The notes under the pieces are model-generated. The model saw only the letters and a list, made by a program, of their open reading frames with translations. It did not search any database and was not told where the DNA came from. From positions 4,006,714 to 4,070,713 of the forward strand of contig NC_030857.1 in assembly GCF_000208745.1 (NCBI RefSeq): a stretch of DNA of 64,000 nt, read 5' to 3'. Source of the stretch: Theobroma cacao. Its lineage: Eukaryota > Streptophyta > Magnoliopsida > Malvales > Malvaceae. Position numbers and translations under genes: made by a program. Positions 49,633 through 62,721 of this stretch are shown piece by piece. Within the stretch, counting starts at the first letter, position 1; each line of letters starts with the position of its first letter.

Positions 49633-50325
49633 GCCTAAAAATTTTTGTTTTGATTTTGGTTTTCTTTTTTTTGTTCAACTATTCTGATTCAAACCAATCA
49701 AGAAACAATCTTTTGCAACATTGTTAAATCATTTAAAATAATTTAGTAGAATTAATAAAATTTTATTGCACTGATTTAATTTTTATGTGCAGATTTGAAA
49801 GAAAGAATTAACGGAATGAATGATTATTACCCAGAGACAGAGATTGAAGAACGCGCATTTTTTTGTGCGGGAAGAGGCAGAGTCGGATCTCAGTTTTATT
49901 TTATTTTTAATAAATTTTTGATGTAAAAGAGAAAAGCTATGGGGTAAAAGGCGCGTTCGTGTCGCGCGGTTTTGATTCCTTAACGAGAAAATTAAAAATC
50001 CGTTTGCAAAATGCGTTCAAGCCCATTTTAACCTTATCGATCTGGCCCAATCTCGGCTTGATTTTAGGCCTTGAACTTGAAATGCCTTTCAGGCCCATTA
50101 GACGAATGCCTCGTGTACCATGTTGCGAAATTGATCAAGTTTTAGAACCCTTTTATTACTGAAACTCAGATTTTAGTGAGAGAATCAAATTCAAACCAAT
50201 AAAAATCGGAAAAAAAAAGTAGAAGAAGAAACCCTAACCATGCGATTAGGGTTTGGGATTGAAATTGAGTTGAAGCCAAGGGATTGTTGAAATTTCGATA
50301 TTCGGAAATTGGGGAATCGAAAGAA
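49633..50325. promoter_or_regulatory. Divergent promoter between CGR and J-protein genes
   Basis: The 693 bp between the two start codons serve both genes. On the J-protein side are three site II cores, AGCCCA at 50020 and GGCCCA at 50044 and 50092. Two telo-boxes in opposite orientation follow, AAACCCTAA at 50229-50237 and TTAGGGTTT at 50246-50254, separated by 8 bp. A short uORF opens between them (50240-50290). This is a housekeeping-type bidirectional promoter. Confidence 0.7.
50240..50290 (+). other. Upstream ORF of 16 codons in the J-protein leader
   Basis: ATG at 50240 opens MRLGFGIEIELKPRDC followed by TGA at 50288-50290, 35 nt before the main ATG at 50326. Its first codons overlap the second telo-box. 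If the transcript starts upstream of it, scanning ribosomes would meet this frame first. Confidence 0.45.
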
Positions 50326-53234
50326 ATGGGAGGCGAAGATGCTGACGGGAATAAGAGTAAGCAATGGTCGTCTCCAAACAGGACTTATAAAGAGAAACAC
50401 GAAGACCCAAAACTTTGGGGGATTTTCCTCTTTGGTTTAATTGGCGCCACTGCCACCACTTTCGCTGTAAGTTCTTCCATTACCTCTTTTAAAGTGGAAT
50501 TCGTTTCCCATATTTTAATTGATCCTTTTCAAATATTTTCTGTTATCACAATCTGCACTTTTGGTTTTTCCTTTTATTCTTTTAAATTTAATTGCCATTG
50601 AACAAAATTTTGAGAAAAAAAGAAGTTTTTTTTGGGTGGGGGGGGGAATGGAAATAATTAAGTTAGTGTTGGTGGGAGCAGCTATTGTTAGATTTCCCAA
50701 TTTGATTGTAGTTGCAATCTGGCAGGTTAGTCAGCTGAGGAGGTCTGTTGATTGGATATATACTCAGGTACACCAAAAAAAAATGATCTTTCACGGTTAG
50801 CTACGGACAATTCCGTGATACTATAGTTGAAATGTGAACTTGTCGAACGAAAATCTCTCCTTGTACTTTATGATCAGTATCAACATTGTTTTCTTAAAGA
50901 AAATGGTGGAAGGAGATTTTTTTTCTTACAAATTTTGAGTTGTTTCCTTGTATTTTAATGTAATCAAGATGTTGATTGAATTGCTTTTTTAACTACAAAT
51001 TTAGACTCGTTGCTAGTGGTTTTACTGAAAATATACTGTTAATAGGTGATATAAATCTTTTGAAAGCAAGGATATAATGTATTTAACAAGGAAAATTTAC
51101 TTTTATGGGTCTATTTGAAATCAAAGTCGTTGCTTTTATACTGTGAGTGCTGCCATAATTTGCTGAAAGTGTTGAAAGTCATGAAAGCATTTCATCAACC
51201 ATAATTACCTCTGTTTTTCTGTGCTGATAAGTTTCAGATTTTAAGAATATTCTTGAGCTGTTTTATGTTTAACTGCTATCTTGTTGAACTTTTATGTGAA
51301 TCTTTTCTATTTGTTGATATTACAGATTAACTTGATCTCACAATCAAGTATTCTACACAATGAAAATTGTGAATTCATGCCTTAAATAGTTGAATTTAGC
51401 ATTTCTTATTTCTCTTTTATGTATTTGCCAGTCTGATCATGTGTGTATTTGTACCATGAAAGTTAGCCAGGTCACAATCATCCCGGAGAGGAGCTGGCAG
51501 TTCTTTTCGCACTTCCTTTCAGGAGGAAGCATGGAGAAGGTATAATCGTCGAATGCAAGAAGAGTATGAGGAAGAAATGGAGAGAGTGGTAAGTTTTTGG
51601 TTATGTTATAGCATTCTATATATTTACTATATATTATATTTTACTACCATATTACTTTTACAGGTCTCGCAACATTGTTTTCAAAGCATTAGTTTAGGTT
51701 GTTTTGAATTGTGAATTGTTATAGGCAGTTATATATGATCTTTAAGGAGTGATAAGTTGTAACGTTTAGTATTAAATGATGGTGAAAACTTGTATGTTGG
51801 GAATACTTGAATCTCTGGGAGATATAAACTTGACTGTAGAATCTGTTGTTATCCCCACTTCATGTGTTGCTATTTTGTGCACTCATATCTGTGGAAGTTA
51901 TCTGTAGTGATTTTTTTCAGAAAATCTTTTGTGATTTGGTGCATTGGTACTGCTTCCCTTTGTAGGAGAGAATAAGGCGTATGCAAAGTGTGTTTAACAG
52001 GGAGCGAAATAAGTACAAAAGGAGCTATGAGAGCTGGAAGGAAAATGGTCCTGGCGCTTATCATCAGCACTTTCAGCGAGATGATTGGTATTGGAAGGCA
52101 GACACATCTTACAGAGATCAAAGTACCAATTACAGGCGACCTCAAAGAGATAGTGCGAGCTATCCATTATCACATCACTACTCAATTTTAGGTCTTGACA
52201 GGTAATGCTGCTATTACAGTGATAAGGGTTAATAAATGCTCTTGCATCCTATTCTTGTTAGCATAGCCAAGAGTTATACTGACAATTTAGCAATGATTAT
52301 TGACATTTTTTTGGCTTCCTTCTCTATACAGGTCCAGGACAAAACCATATACAGAAGATGAGATTAAGGTATACTGAATTATCTTTATAACACTTCTATA
52401 TTCTGGTACATCTTGACTTAAAAATGGCTTGCTATAACTTTATTCCTAAATTGGATAATTGATCAGTTGATACCTCAATCTTCTCAAGGTAGACAGATTG
52501 CTAATTTATGCTAATGTTCATCAAATCACCGTACTGCTTTGTTACATAAGAATATTTTGTCAGACGAGGAGCTCTGATAGTCTAAGTTTGTGGATGCTTG
52601 TGTTAAAGCATAGTCATCACACAAATTGCTCTTGCAATACTCTGGGATATGTGCTCACATTAAATAAGTGGTCTACTATTCTTTAATATATTACGTTGCA
52701 ACTGAACCACATTTGTTCAACACCCATATCATATTCCAATAGCTGGAACACTGCTGCAAAACCCTTGTTGTGACTAGTATTCATTTAAGGGTTAGTTTAT
52801 TGCGAAGTGTGCTGGTCTCCCATCATTATGTCTTACTTGACATACAGTTGGTTAGTATTTAATGCTAACTTGTTTTATATGGATTAGTATACCAATCAAA
52901 GAACTTGATACAATAACTGGAATAATTATGGTTTATTCTCTTGTTACAGTATTTCATGTCCTGCCTGTGATGATAAACTGATATCTGTGTCTGTCTACAG
53001 ACAGCATTCAGGGTTAAGGCAAAAGAATTCCACCCAGATCAGAACCAGGATAATAAAGGTGAGATGTGTTGGGCAGTTCTTACTGAAACTTATAACCCTA
53101 ACAGTATTACTTTGAATTGTTTATATAAAGTTTATTCCTTGTGTTATATTTCAGAAGCTGCTGAGGCAAAATTTAAAGAGGTAATGACCTCCTACGAGGC
53201 TATAAAGCAAGAAAGGAAGAACATGAGGTTATAA
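50326..53234 (+). CDS. Membrane-anchored J-domain (DnaJ-like) co-chaperone
   Basis: Seven exons 50326-50466, 50726-50767, 51463-51588, 51966-52201, 52332-52368, 53001-53058 and 53155-53234 join to 720 nt, 239 aa. Residues 31-48 (WGIFLFGLIGATATTFAV) form one predicted membrane helix near the N-terminus. A charged, Arg/Glu-rich coiled-coil-like middle follows (EEAWRRYNRRMQEEYEEEMERVERIRRM). The J domain is at the very C-terminus, about 174-237: HYSILGLD, helix II, the diagnostic HPD at 205-207, then EAKFKEVMTSYEAI. J proteins stimulate Hsp70 ATPase. No zinc-finger or C-terminal substrate domain is present, so it is a type III (class C) member. The compartment cannot be read from sequence. Exon 3 uses a weak-looking acceptor (TGAAAG|TTAGCC), chosen because it alone keeps the frame. 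Confidence 0.92.
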
Positions 53235-54646
53235 AAACTAGGTTAGTTCTCCACAACATTTGGGGAAGCGAAGAGCAAGAACGGGGCTGTAAAATATTAA
53301 AAAAACCCTACACTTCTACTTCTACGTTATGGGTGGAGTGGAGTTCACTCTTCACTGCAAATCAATTGTTTTTTGGAATTAACTGAGTTAATACGGATGC
53401 TGTATCTCTAGGCTTTTACTGAGAGAAAAATAGTGATTTTCTTTTTTCTTTTTGGTTTTATTTCCGTGCATGCATAATGCAGGGGGTGGTAATGTAATTT
53501 ACAAGGCCTGATGCCATGCTTTTACAGCCCTCATTCAAATTTCTTGAATCATGTAGAGAAAAATAATGATTTGTTTGTTACAAAACAGTTACTATGTCTT
53601 TACTCTAAATTTCTCTAATGAAAGTTAAATTCTTGGTAATTGATAGAACAATATTATTTACTTCAAGAAAGTAGCATGCAATGTGATATCAATGTTTTGT
53701 CCTTATGATCATTATTATGGTTAACTGAGTGGAAAAAAAAAGTCAATTTTATTTATTTATTCATTTCTCAAACCACTGGTCTGGAAATCACGTGCCAATA
53801 GGAGAATCCATCGTTGTTTATATCAAAGCATAAGATTATTCAACGAGGCGATTGGCAAAGGCATTCATTCATTCATTCCCATTGACCATTTAATACTGCC
53901 AAATGTTGCATGCTTGTTTACACCCTTTTTTGTAGGAGAGAAAGAAGTTAAGAAAGGGAGCGGAAAGAAAACTACTTTTATTTGGGTTTTTTCCCTTCTC
54001 TACCAAACATGGTGTTAGTGTCAACACAGATCTTGTCGCGGTAGGGAACAAATCCTTGACCGCTTCCTCCGGACAGGATTAGTCTATCATCGGCGGATTA
54101 ATAATATCTTGGGCCAGCAAGCCAGCCAAAATCTTGCTGGCACTAAGAGTAGTATCCCATGAATTCAAATATTAAAAACTTATTTCAATGCTATTATATA
54201 AGATGACGAATGATGAATGGCTGAAAAGGACGTCCCGAATTCAAATCTCTCTTCCCCCCACCTACCCCCAAAGACAAACAAAATAAGAAAAAGAAAGAAA
54301 AGTATGATGACAGCACCGCCAAGAGTACGTGTAAATCGTAAGCACTGTGAACAAGTCCTTAATATTAATAGAAATTAAATTAACAAATCATAGTCAAAAC
54401 AGCAGTAGATTTCCTCTTCCAAGATTTCATTCCACCATTTTGGAAAGATTATATACTTTAATCTCGGATTTTCTTTTTTCTTTTTTCTTTTTTTTTGAGG
54501 AAATAAGGGGGAAAAACCTTATGGACAGCCTAAAGAATGAGGTCCTTAGTTGAGCATTTGCTCTTCCCCATTACTTTGAAAAGGGGGAAGACAAATGAGA
54601 TTACAAACTAGTTTGTCGTAGCATTTCCGTTCTCCATATCTGGATC
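53235..54646. other. Convergent intergenic spacer
   Basis: The spacer lies between the 3' ends of the J-protein gene (+) and SQE (-). It contains a short ATTC repeat at about 53861-53878 and pyrimidine-rich runs near 54470-54496. No gene is supported. Confidence 0.6.
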
Positions 54647-57313
54647 TCACTCAACAGGAGGAGCTCTGTAATATGCAGGAACAGTTGCAGGGAAAAACAT
54701 TTGCCTAACTCCTTCTGCCTTGATAATTGGGAAGATGATTCCTGACGCTCCCTGTTATAGCATATCACAAAATTTTATAAGTAAATAAAACATTAATATA
54801 GATAGATGAGAAACATAATAATGATGTTATCATATCGAGTATTGCCAAATGACAAAATTAAAGAAAATGGCATTGATCAGATGCTCACCGAGATCAGCCT
54901 AGCTCCAATCCAGATTCGCTTAGGTGAAGGGAACGGCAATAGTAAACGACCAACACCATATATTGCCACAGCAAAGAAATGCAGAACCAAGCTCACAGGG
55001 CGAGGGTTCAAACCAGAGAGCAAAGAGATAGGTCCTGTTGAGAATACACCACCAAGGCTTAGATAATCGAAGCAAGCCTGACGCATTTCTTTCCTTGCTT
55101 GATCAGGTGAAGCACAGAACACCTTATACAAGGCACCTGCCAAGGTATTGATAGTAGATGCTATAGGCTGCAAAATGTAACATTCAAATGAGTTTGATGC
55201 AGTAACATAAAATTATACCATTAAAACAAAGTTTAGTTAAATTTTGAATTTTCAGCACATTAAATATAGATTACCTTACGCAAGGTGTAAAATGATTCAA
55301 GATATTTGCAGAGGGTAGGTGCATCATTGAGGTCACGCAGAGGCCTTAGTAGATCGCGGAGGACAACAATATCTGATAATGCCACAGTCATTCCTCCACC
55401 AGTTAATGGATGGCGCATGTTGAATGCATCTCCCATTAATAGGGCTCCAGGAGTGGGATAAGGAGCAGCTGGCATGCTCCTGTTTGGCATTGTCCTAATA
55501 TTTCCCTTATCAACAGCTGCTACAAATGAATTGTAGATTTCTGGAGGAACCTGTTACATATGCAGCACATTGTCAATCCAAGAGACCATTAAATATAAGA
55601 CAGAAATTAAACATAAATTCACATATCAGAAGTAAAGAACCGACTTCTATAAAAAATTAGTACAGCCATATGGGGTTCAAATGTTCAGAGCCAAGAGCAG
55701 TACCTGAGGAGCCACAATGGTCTTCAGATAATTTGCCATCTCCCCATTTGCAATAGAAGGAACCTTCTGACCAGGTACATCAACCAGACAGCGAACCTCT
55801 GTGCTGCTGATAGGATAGAACAAAATGGGGGAAGGATCTGCTAGTATAACATGCCCATGATTTGAGTATGGAAGATTGCAATTCTCCAGGACCAATCCCA
55901 CAAAACAAGAGGGTACATCTACCTGCAGATTATAATTTTGGCCTTATTAATTTCTCAAATTACTAGTTTATTTTAAACGCTTAAAAAAGGAATAAGAAGA
56001 AGAGAATTTGGCAGTTTGCATTTTTTTCTATGACCAGCAAAAAAGGTTGATGTGAGACTCACCTTAGGGTTGCAAAGGGAGCGACGCAAGTTTGAAAAAC
56101 AACCGTCACAGACAATGGTCAGGGGTGCAAATGCTGTCAATTCCCTGCCATCTTTAGTTTTGTACTGGACTCCTCTAATTGTTCCCTTTTCTTCAAGTAG
56201 AGAAGTAACTGTCCCTTGCTCCAAACGTACACTGGTAAAAGATGGGGAAAAAAGGCATAACTACCTTGACAGTGAATACTATTTGTTACCATAATGCTAC
56301 ACTAGGCAGTTAAAAGTTTCATAATATTGAAGCATCATTATAGGTCACTGTTCTTAAACACTCAAAAGTTTGAACAAGGAATACGAGGAACAAAACAAAT
56401 AAACAATTGATTAATATCTAAAAAGGGAAAAACACATACTTGGGAAGAGAAGCTGATTTCTCCCTCATCCTCTGTATGAAACGTCCATTATGAAAGCTCC
56501 TACCAGATACATCTGAGTGGAACTTTTCTAAGGGATAAGAAAGTCGGGTATGCTTCCCATCTTTGAAAAGAGCATAACCAAATACCTGCTGAGCATCAAT
56601 TTCCTCCACACAATCTGCAGTAAGAAAATACAGAAGGCCCATTGAACTCATTCCGTTACATGTGAAAGTATCAAGGACAATTATTAGATAAAATATCAAC
56701 AAATCCATAATCAAACATGGAATTTTAACATCATGAATACCTTCAAGTCCCAACTCAATTAACTTTAGATAGCCCCCTGGTTGTAGCAATTCTCCAACAA
56801 TACGGTCAGGCTCTGTCAAGTCTCTTTCAATCACATGCACTCGACGTCCATCCTGTACTTTGTACCACACAATCAATTTACAGTTGAAATAACTTTCAAT
56901 AAGAATAGTGGCAAATATTTTATTAAAAACAAAATCCAATTGAAAATATTTTATATGAGATTATGCTTAATTTACAAAAGAGGAACCCATTGAAACTATG
57001 AAAGCCAGCTAATCCCTGGGTACAAAATGGATGCAGAATTTACATATATTAATAATTAAAAAAAAACAATTCAAAGGGCCTATTGAAGGTATGTGATAAT
57101 TGCACTTATATAAATTAAATAGGATATCATATATAAAAAGTGGACATCAGAACAAGGAACGGGCATAGAGAGAATATGCGCAGAGGTCAATTTGGCTGAA
57201 CGCCAAAATTTGTGAGCAAGGACCACTATTTGGTGGCTAAATCAGCATCCCATCGAGGCCGCAGACGACTATAAGTATAGGAGAGTAGGGACAAGCAACT
57301 TGGAAACCAACAG

Positions 57314-57370
<57 letters not shown>

Positions 57371-57384
57371 TNNNNNACAGAAAT

Positions 57385-57430
<46 letters not shown>

Positions 57431-58309
57431 GTTATTACAACAACAATAAAACGCCTATTTTGTCCTAGCCAATCCTCCTACACCAGATTATATTCAATTG
57501 ACAGTGACTAATTATGTAGACACTGATGTCTGCAAATTGTTTTTAGAAATCAACAGATGGTTCGTTCTCTTTTTAAGTCCATTTCGGTAAAAGCCTCCTT
57601 TATGAGTGGTAAGTCGATAAGTGGTAATTAGTAAGAATTAAAAAAAAAAAGATGAATTAATAATTAAAATTTTAAAAATGGTAAATATTTACTTATAATT
57701 CTAAAGTTTATAAATCACTCCTAAAATCCATGGGGGATAACCTGTTTTTTATAAATAATGGAAATTAAAAAAGTGCAGCGTATCGAAACGAAGTACATAA
57801 AAACGATTGTAAAATCATAAAAACAACCCGCATGAAAAGAAACAAAATAAAAGGAAAAGAAGAGAAAGGATATAGGGCTTTAAACAGCGGAAGGTTCAAG
57901 AAAGTGCAAGCGTGGAGCCAAGGCAAAAGAAAATCAAAGAAGGAAAAAAATCACTTAAAACTTCTTCAAAGATGGAAGGAGAAAAACGAGAAATGAAGAA
58001 ATCTTTTAGTTACTGTTTGGAAACAGAGAAAACGCAGAGAAGGGAAAGGAAAATGGAGGAGTGAAAAAGCACCTTGCCGAGAGTGTGAGCGAGGGCGGAG
58101 CCAGCAACGCCAGCTCCAACGATGATGACATCAGCGTCGCTACCGTCAGCGGATCTGCATTTTCCGTTGATCGAGGAGACGCACTTCACGGACTCAGTCC
58201 TCGTGGCGGAGATTCCGCTCCCTTTCCGTCTCTTTAAAACGACACCGCACAACGCAACCAGCGTCATCACGGAGCCCAAGATCCATCCCCACACGTACGA
58301 ATCCGCCAT
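54647..58309 (-). CDS. SQE: Squalene epoxidase (squalene monooxygenase)
   Basis: An FAD- and NADPH-cytochrome P450 reductase-dependent ER enzyme that makes 2,3-oxidosqualene, the entry to sterols and triterpenes. Eight exons: 58309-58073, 56852-56741, 56614-56440, 56231-56063, 55922-55704, 55550-55275, 55167-54889 and 54751-54647. Total 1572 nt, 523 aa, the usual length. The N-terminal helix is about 8-25 (GWILGSVMTLVALCGVVL). The Rossmann FAD motif is VIIVGAGVAGSALAH (61-75) continuing into VHVIERD. The DG motif is at 217-218 (IVCDGCFSNLRRSL). The second FAD motif is LLMGDAFNMRHPLTGGGM with GD at 344-345. C-terminal hydrophobic segments follow (SLVLHFFAVAIYGVGRLL). The start ATG at 58309 was chosen because the reading frame upstream has no other ATG. 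Intron 1 (1.2 kb) holds a long TA tract with an assembly gap. Confidence 0.97.
57316..57430. repeat. (TA)n tract with a 5-N gap in SQE intron 1
   Basis: Two TA tracts of about 55 bp flank NNNNN at 57372-57376. The unique word 'acagaaat' precedes both tracts (57310 and 57377), suggesting that the same sequence was assembled twice across the gap. Confidence 0.95.
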
Positions 58310-61300
58310 TTTCTCCTCCAAATGCTAACCAGAAAAAAGAAACAGAGGCTCCGCCTAAACGACTACGGCGAGAGAGAAAGAGAATCAAATCTCTCTCTTG
58401 TTCTCTTTGTTTATGGTTTTGATTTCTTGGTTGTTTGTTTGTTCTTCTCCCTTTGTTGGCGGTGGGTTGATTCTGATAGGCCTCGCTTCGCTGGCTATGC
58501 CTTGGCTTTGAAACGTTTTCAAAAACAAGAGCACGCGAAAGCACATGAGAGCGAGGGCCTTTTGTAGTCCACAAATGACAAGTTACTATTTACAAGTCAC
58601 CAGGCGAGCTCCTACGTGTAATCTCCTTGCTAACTTGCGCCCCCTATGAGGTTGGACTTAAACTACGCATACACCCACACCATACCTCGTCCTAATTTTC
58701 CTCTCCGTGTTTTGCTTTTTCTATGATTTAATGACTCGGTTCCTGTGCTACTTTGTTTTTTTCTTTTTCTTTTATGGTCTCATGCTTTGGCGTCTGTGCT
58801 TTTTGAAACAACTCACGCTTTGGCTTTAATCGGCTTTAAAGTCTCGGTTTAATGAATACTTCAAACCATAATAGAATACCGATTAATTTTGAATTCCTCA
58901 ATTCAAAAAAACTATTATTATCAACTTTTTTGTTTTATTAATTATAAAAGCTCATTCAATTAGGATTTTATAAAAGAATTAGACTATTTAATTTATAAAT
59001 TATAATAATATCTTACATTTTGACTTGGCATATAACTTAATAATATATATTAAACAATGGAATTCGAATTTTTTCGTTACACAAATTATTTTCTATCTTG
59101 TAACAAACATTATTTTAAATTTAGTTATCTTTAGTTGTCTGGTTTTTATGCTACCTCAACTTTTTTATTAGAATCTATTTTTCTTTATATACAAGAAGTC
59201 AGATTTTTTTTGGATAACTGAGATTTTACTACTAGTAAAGATGCTGAGGCAATAAAAAAACAGAAATAGAAGGAAATGTTATGTTATATTATATGGCCAT
59301 TTTACATGAAGGTCTTTTATGCAACATTAGTCTTTATCCAATGAACGAAAGTATTTTTATTAATTAACGGTATCTATTTGTTACTATTACTAGTCAAGTG
59401 GATATAATAACCTACTAAGTACCTTTGCCTAACCCAAAATTATTATCGAAAATCGTATGGAAGACTATTAAATTATAAACCAAATATGCAAATTACAATC
59501 GATAAGTCTATCTTCGCCCCAAAAAAAAAAAAGGCATGTTATTAGTCAATATAGGAAATATATAGATACTAGTCTATAAAACTTTGCGTATGGAAATGTG
59601 GGAGGTTTCCAAGGTAAATGAAGGGTGGTACGCACATGCGTGATAAGCATGACCAATTACCAAACCAAGTAGGAGTACCGTATTTTGTCAAATGGTTTGA
59701 CAGAAACAAAAATCAAGGGGGGCAATCGAAACTGAATTTGTATGCTATTTTGGAATATTATATTTATATTATACCTATATCTTAGTCAAAATATTCACCC
59801 TCAAAGATAACAACAAGCACTCACAAATTCCACAAATTTCATCTCGCTTCATTTAAAGCACTAAAGATGTGACAATTTTATAATTTAGACAATTATGGAG
59901 CCCTCCATATCGATGTTGAATTGGAACACCAATGAATACAAAAAAGAATTTGGATTTTACTGATTATTCAAAATTTTATATACATTCTTAATTTGGTGGA
60001 TGAATATTGATATATATGAAATGTGAAACGAGTGTTTGAAACCATTGGTAGAGTTTGAAAATAATTTGTTTGAATGCAAACTAAATGTTAATTACCAAGT
60101 CAATCATTTATACGAAGACATTGAAAGATTATCTTAAAAATATCCATCAATAGTTTTAACTCATTACTATTTGATTATCGTAGTGGAATTTTAACGTTGA
60201 AGACGGTAAGTGCGTGTGACCTTTATGTATGTTTTTTATTAATTACAAGCATTTCAAAGCAAAACTAGGGTTTAGTCAATATTGACAATCCCTCAAAAAT
60301 TTGGAAAAATGATTTAAAATAACAAGATTTCAACTTGTCATCGTGGAATCAAACCCTTTCTCACTTGAGATTAATTGTGGTGGTTTTTTAGCTGCCCCAA
60401 TGGACTTTATACCCTCCCTCTGTTTATATTGACTATATGCTAGGTGGGAGAAAAAGAAAATGCATGGAAAGAGAACATGAAATAAATGAAGAATCAAATT
60501 TGGAATAAACTTGCAAATGAAGAGATTATTCATATAATATAGGAGTATATTTCATGCAGTGGAGATTGAAACAAAAAAAGAAAAGAGAGACAGAGTTATC
60601 TTCTCTCTTTTTGTTTCCTTTCATACCAAAATAACACAGCAATTTCGTGGGAGCTTACCATTAAAAGAACAAAGGATGGTGGACGTCAAAAAACTGGAAA
60701 ATCTGACTTCCCCCAAAACAATAAAATAATGGCTTTGGTAGGCACGGTATAACGGCTTTAGTACGACTAAACCAACGTCGTTTTTTGGCAGAAAAATTCC
60801 ACACTGTCGTTTGTGAACTAAGTCAAGCATGCATCAGAAAATTGAAATTGCAGCAGCAGCAGCAGCATGTTAATTTAATTGCTTAAAACTGAGTCATTGA
60901 AGAGGAAGAAAGGAGAGGATGTGTACTAGTGTTTGTAAGTTGTGGGAGATCAAGTCAAATGAAGAGTGGAGCACTGAATTACCCAATGTTCCTGAGTCAA
61001 CAGAGGGATCATTCTGGCACACGCCAACGTAGAAGATTGACTGGGGAATTTAAGCCATGAAAATTAACAAAGCCATTTCGCGACTGTATACCCACCAACA
61101 TTTTTTAGCGTGTCATCGGATTCACATGCCGGCATGCCACACATGCTTGCCTTTTAGAGTCCACCCTATACTCCATGTCGATCAAGACTTTGTTTATTGG
61201 TCACTCCTCATTTGTTTAAGCAGACTAAAGAGATTTCTTGGTTTCTCCCTTCACGGATTTACAGCCAACTTCTCCCAAGTAATCAAATCAGAAAGTGTTG

Positions 61301-61953
61301 CGTCCTTTGCTGGAAAGTCTACATAGAAAGTAGAAAGCTGATTGTTAACTTTAACAGCAAAGAAAACGGGTAAAAGGAGGTAAAGTTTTCAAGTGACGGA
61401 AAGAGTGTCAAGTCCTTTATTGTTGAGTAGGAACGATACATTGATTGGTAAACACGTACATTAAAAGGTGGGCAGCCTAATTGACAGTTTTCGTAAAATA
61501 CAAATTTATGAATGTATTTCCCCCTAAATGTTCTCTTGATTCATAATTTAATTATTGAGGTCCACTGAACAATCAGAAACTCAGCCTTTTCTTTTCTCTC
61601 TGTGCTGCTTGTCTGGTTATTGTATGAACAAGATATAGCTTTAACAACAACCTAACTTTCTAACTTATAAAGGTACTTAATGTTAAACAGTTTTTGCTTC
61701 TTCTTTAAAAAAAAAAAACAAAAAATTGAGATAGATAAATTATTCAATCCAAATGAGTTGTTTTGTACCTAATTTCATAAAATCACGCTATTTGACATTA
61801 ATTCTAACAAATGTTTCTTTTTAAATTAAAAACAACTTTTAACAAAAAAATTATTATCAAGATGATTTAATTAAAACAACTTATTGCACATAGCTTTGAA
61901 AGAATAAAGATTTTTTTTATTTTTTATTTTAAAAGAAATAAGTCAAATTATTT
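58310..61953. other. Intergenic region upstream of SQE
   Basis: No gene is supported. The first few hundred bases are the SQE promoter and leader. A short (CAG)n run lies at about 60852-60867. Open frames of up to 89 codons have no recognisable products. Confidence 0.6.
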
Positions 61954-62520
61954 AATTAGTCCTTATATTATAATGTACTTTCTAAAATTTATAATGTCAG
62001 TACAATATGTTAAAAAAATTTTATTTTCTATGTTGATATGGAATTTAACTATATTGATGTGATTTTTTTTATTGATATGACATTGAATAATAATGATGAT
62101 GTAGCAGTTCAAGAATTATACAATAATAATGCAATATGAAGTAACCAAACAATGACATGGATTTTGTAATTATAAATGTGAAATTATTTAATGTAAACTA
62201 ATGGTTTTAAATGGGATTGAAAAATAAATAAATCAAAAGTACGATTTAGGACAAGAGCGTTGTGAGATAGAAAAAAAATTAAATTTTTGTGTTTTATAAT
62301 TTAAAGCAATGAAAAAAATATTGTGAAATAAATTAAAAATATCACATCATCATATTCAATACTACATCAGTAAAAAAATATCATGTCATCATAAATAATA
62401 GAAAAAATTTTAACATTATTAAGACTAACATTATCAAATTTAGAAAACATAAAAACTCAATTTTATAAATTATTATATAAATACTAAATCCATCACTTTA
62501 TAATAGTATAAAAACTAATT
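61954..62520. mobile_element. Candidate long-TIR MITE (about 567 bp)
   Basis: The ends AATTAGTCCTTATATTATA and, inverted, AATTAGTTTTTATACTATTA match at most positions. Inner parts of the two arms also pair, such as 'gacattgaataataatgatg' against the complement of 'catcatcatattcaatac'. The flanking 9-mers AAATTATTT and GTATAATTT agree at six of nine positions, which could be a decayed Mutator-type duplication or chance in AT-rich DNA. No coding capacity. It lies just upstream of the HhH gene promoter. Confidence 0.5.
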
Positions 62521-62721
62521 GTATAATTTAATCAAATATATAAAAATAATCCAAATGAAACCTAAAGTATTCATATCATTACCCGAAGGCATCTTTAAGG
62601 CCCAAATGGCCCAGTTAAATGATTTATAAAAAAAAAATTTAAATTAAAAATCCCAATAGCGGGAACAAGAAGGAAAACCGCCTTAACCTCGAAACTGTTT
62701 CCAGCCAAATCAAAAAGTCAA

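Noticed and set aside
58310..58321. Upstream extension of squalene epoxidase by four residues
   Set aside because: The codon at 58321-58319 is TTG, not ATG; the first ATG in frame is at 58309 and gives the usual family N-terminus.
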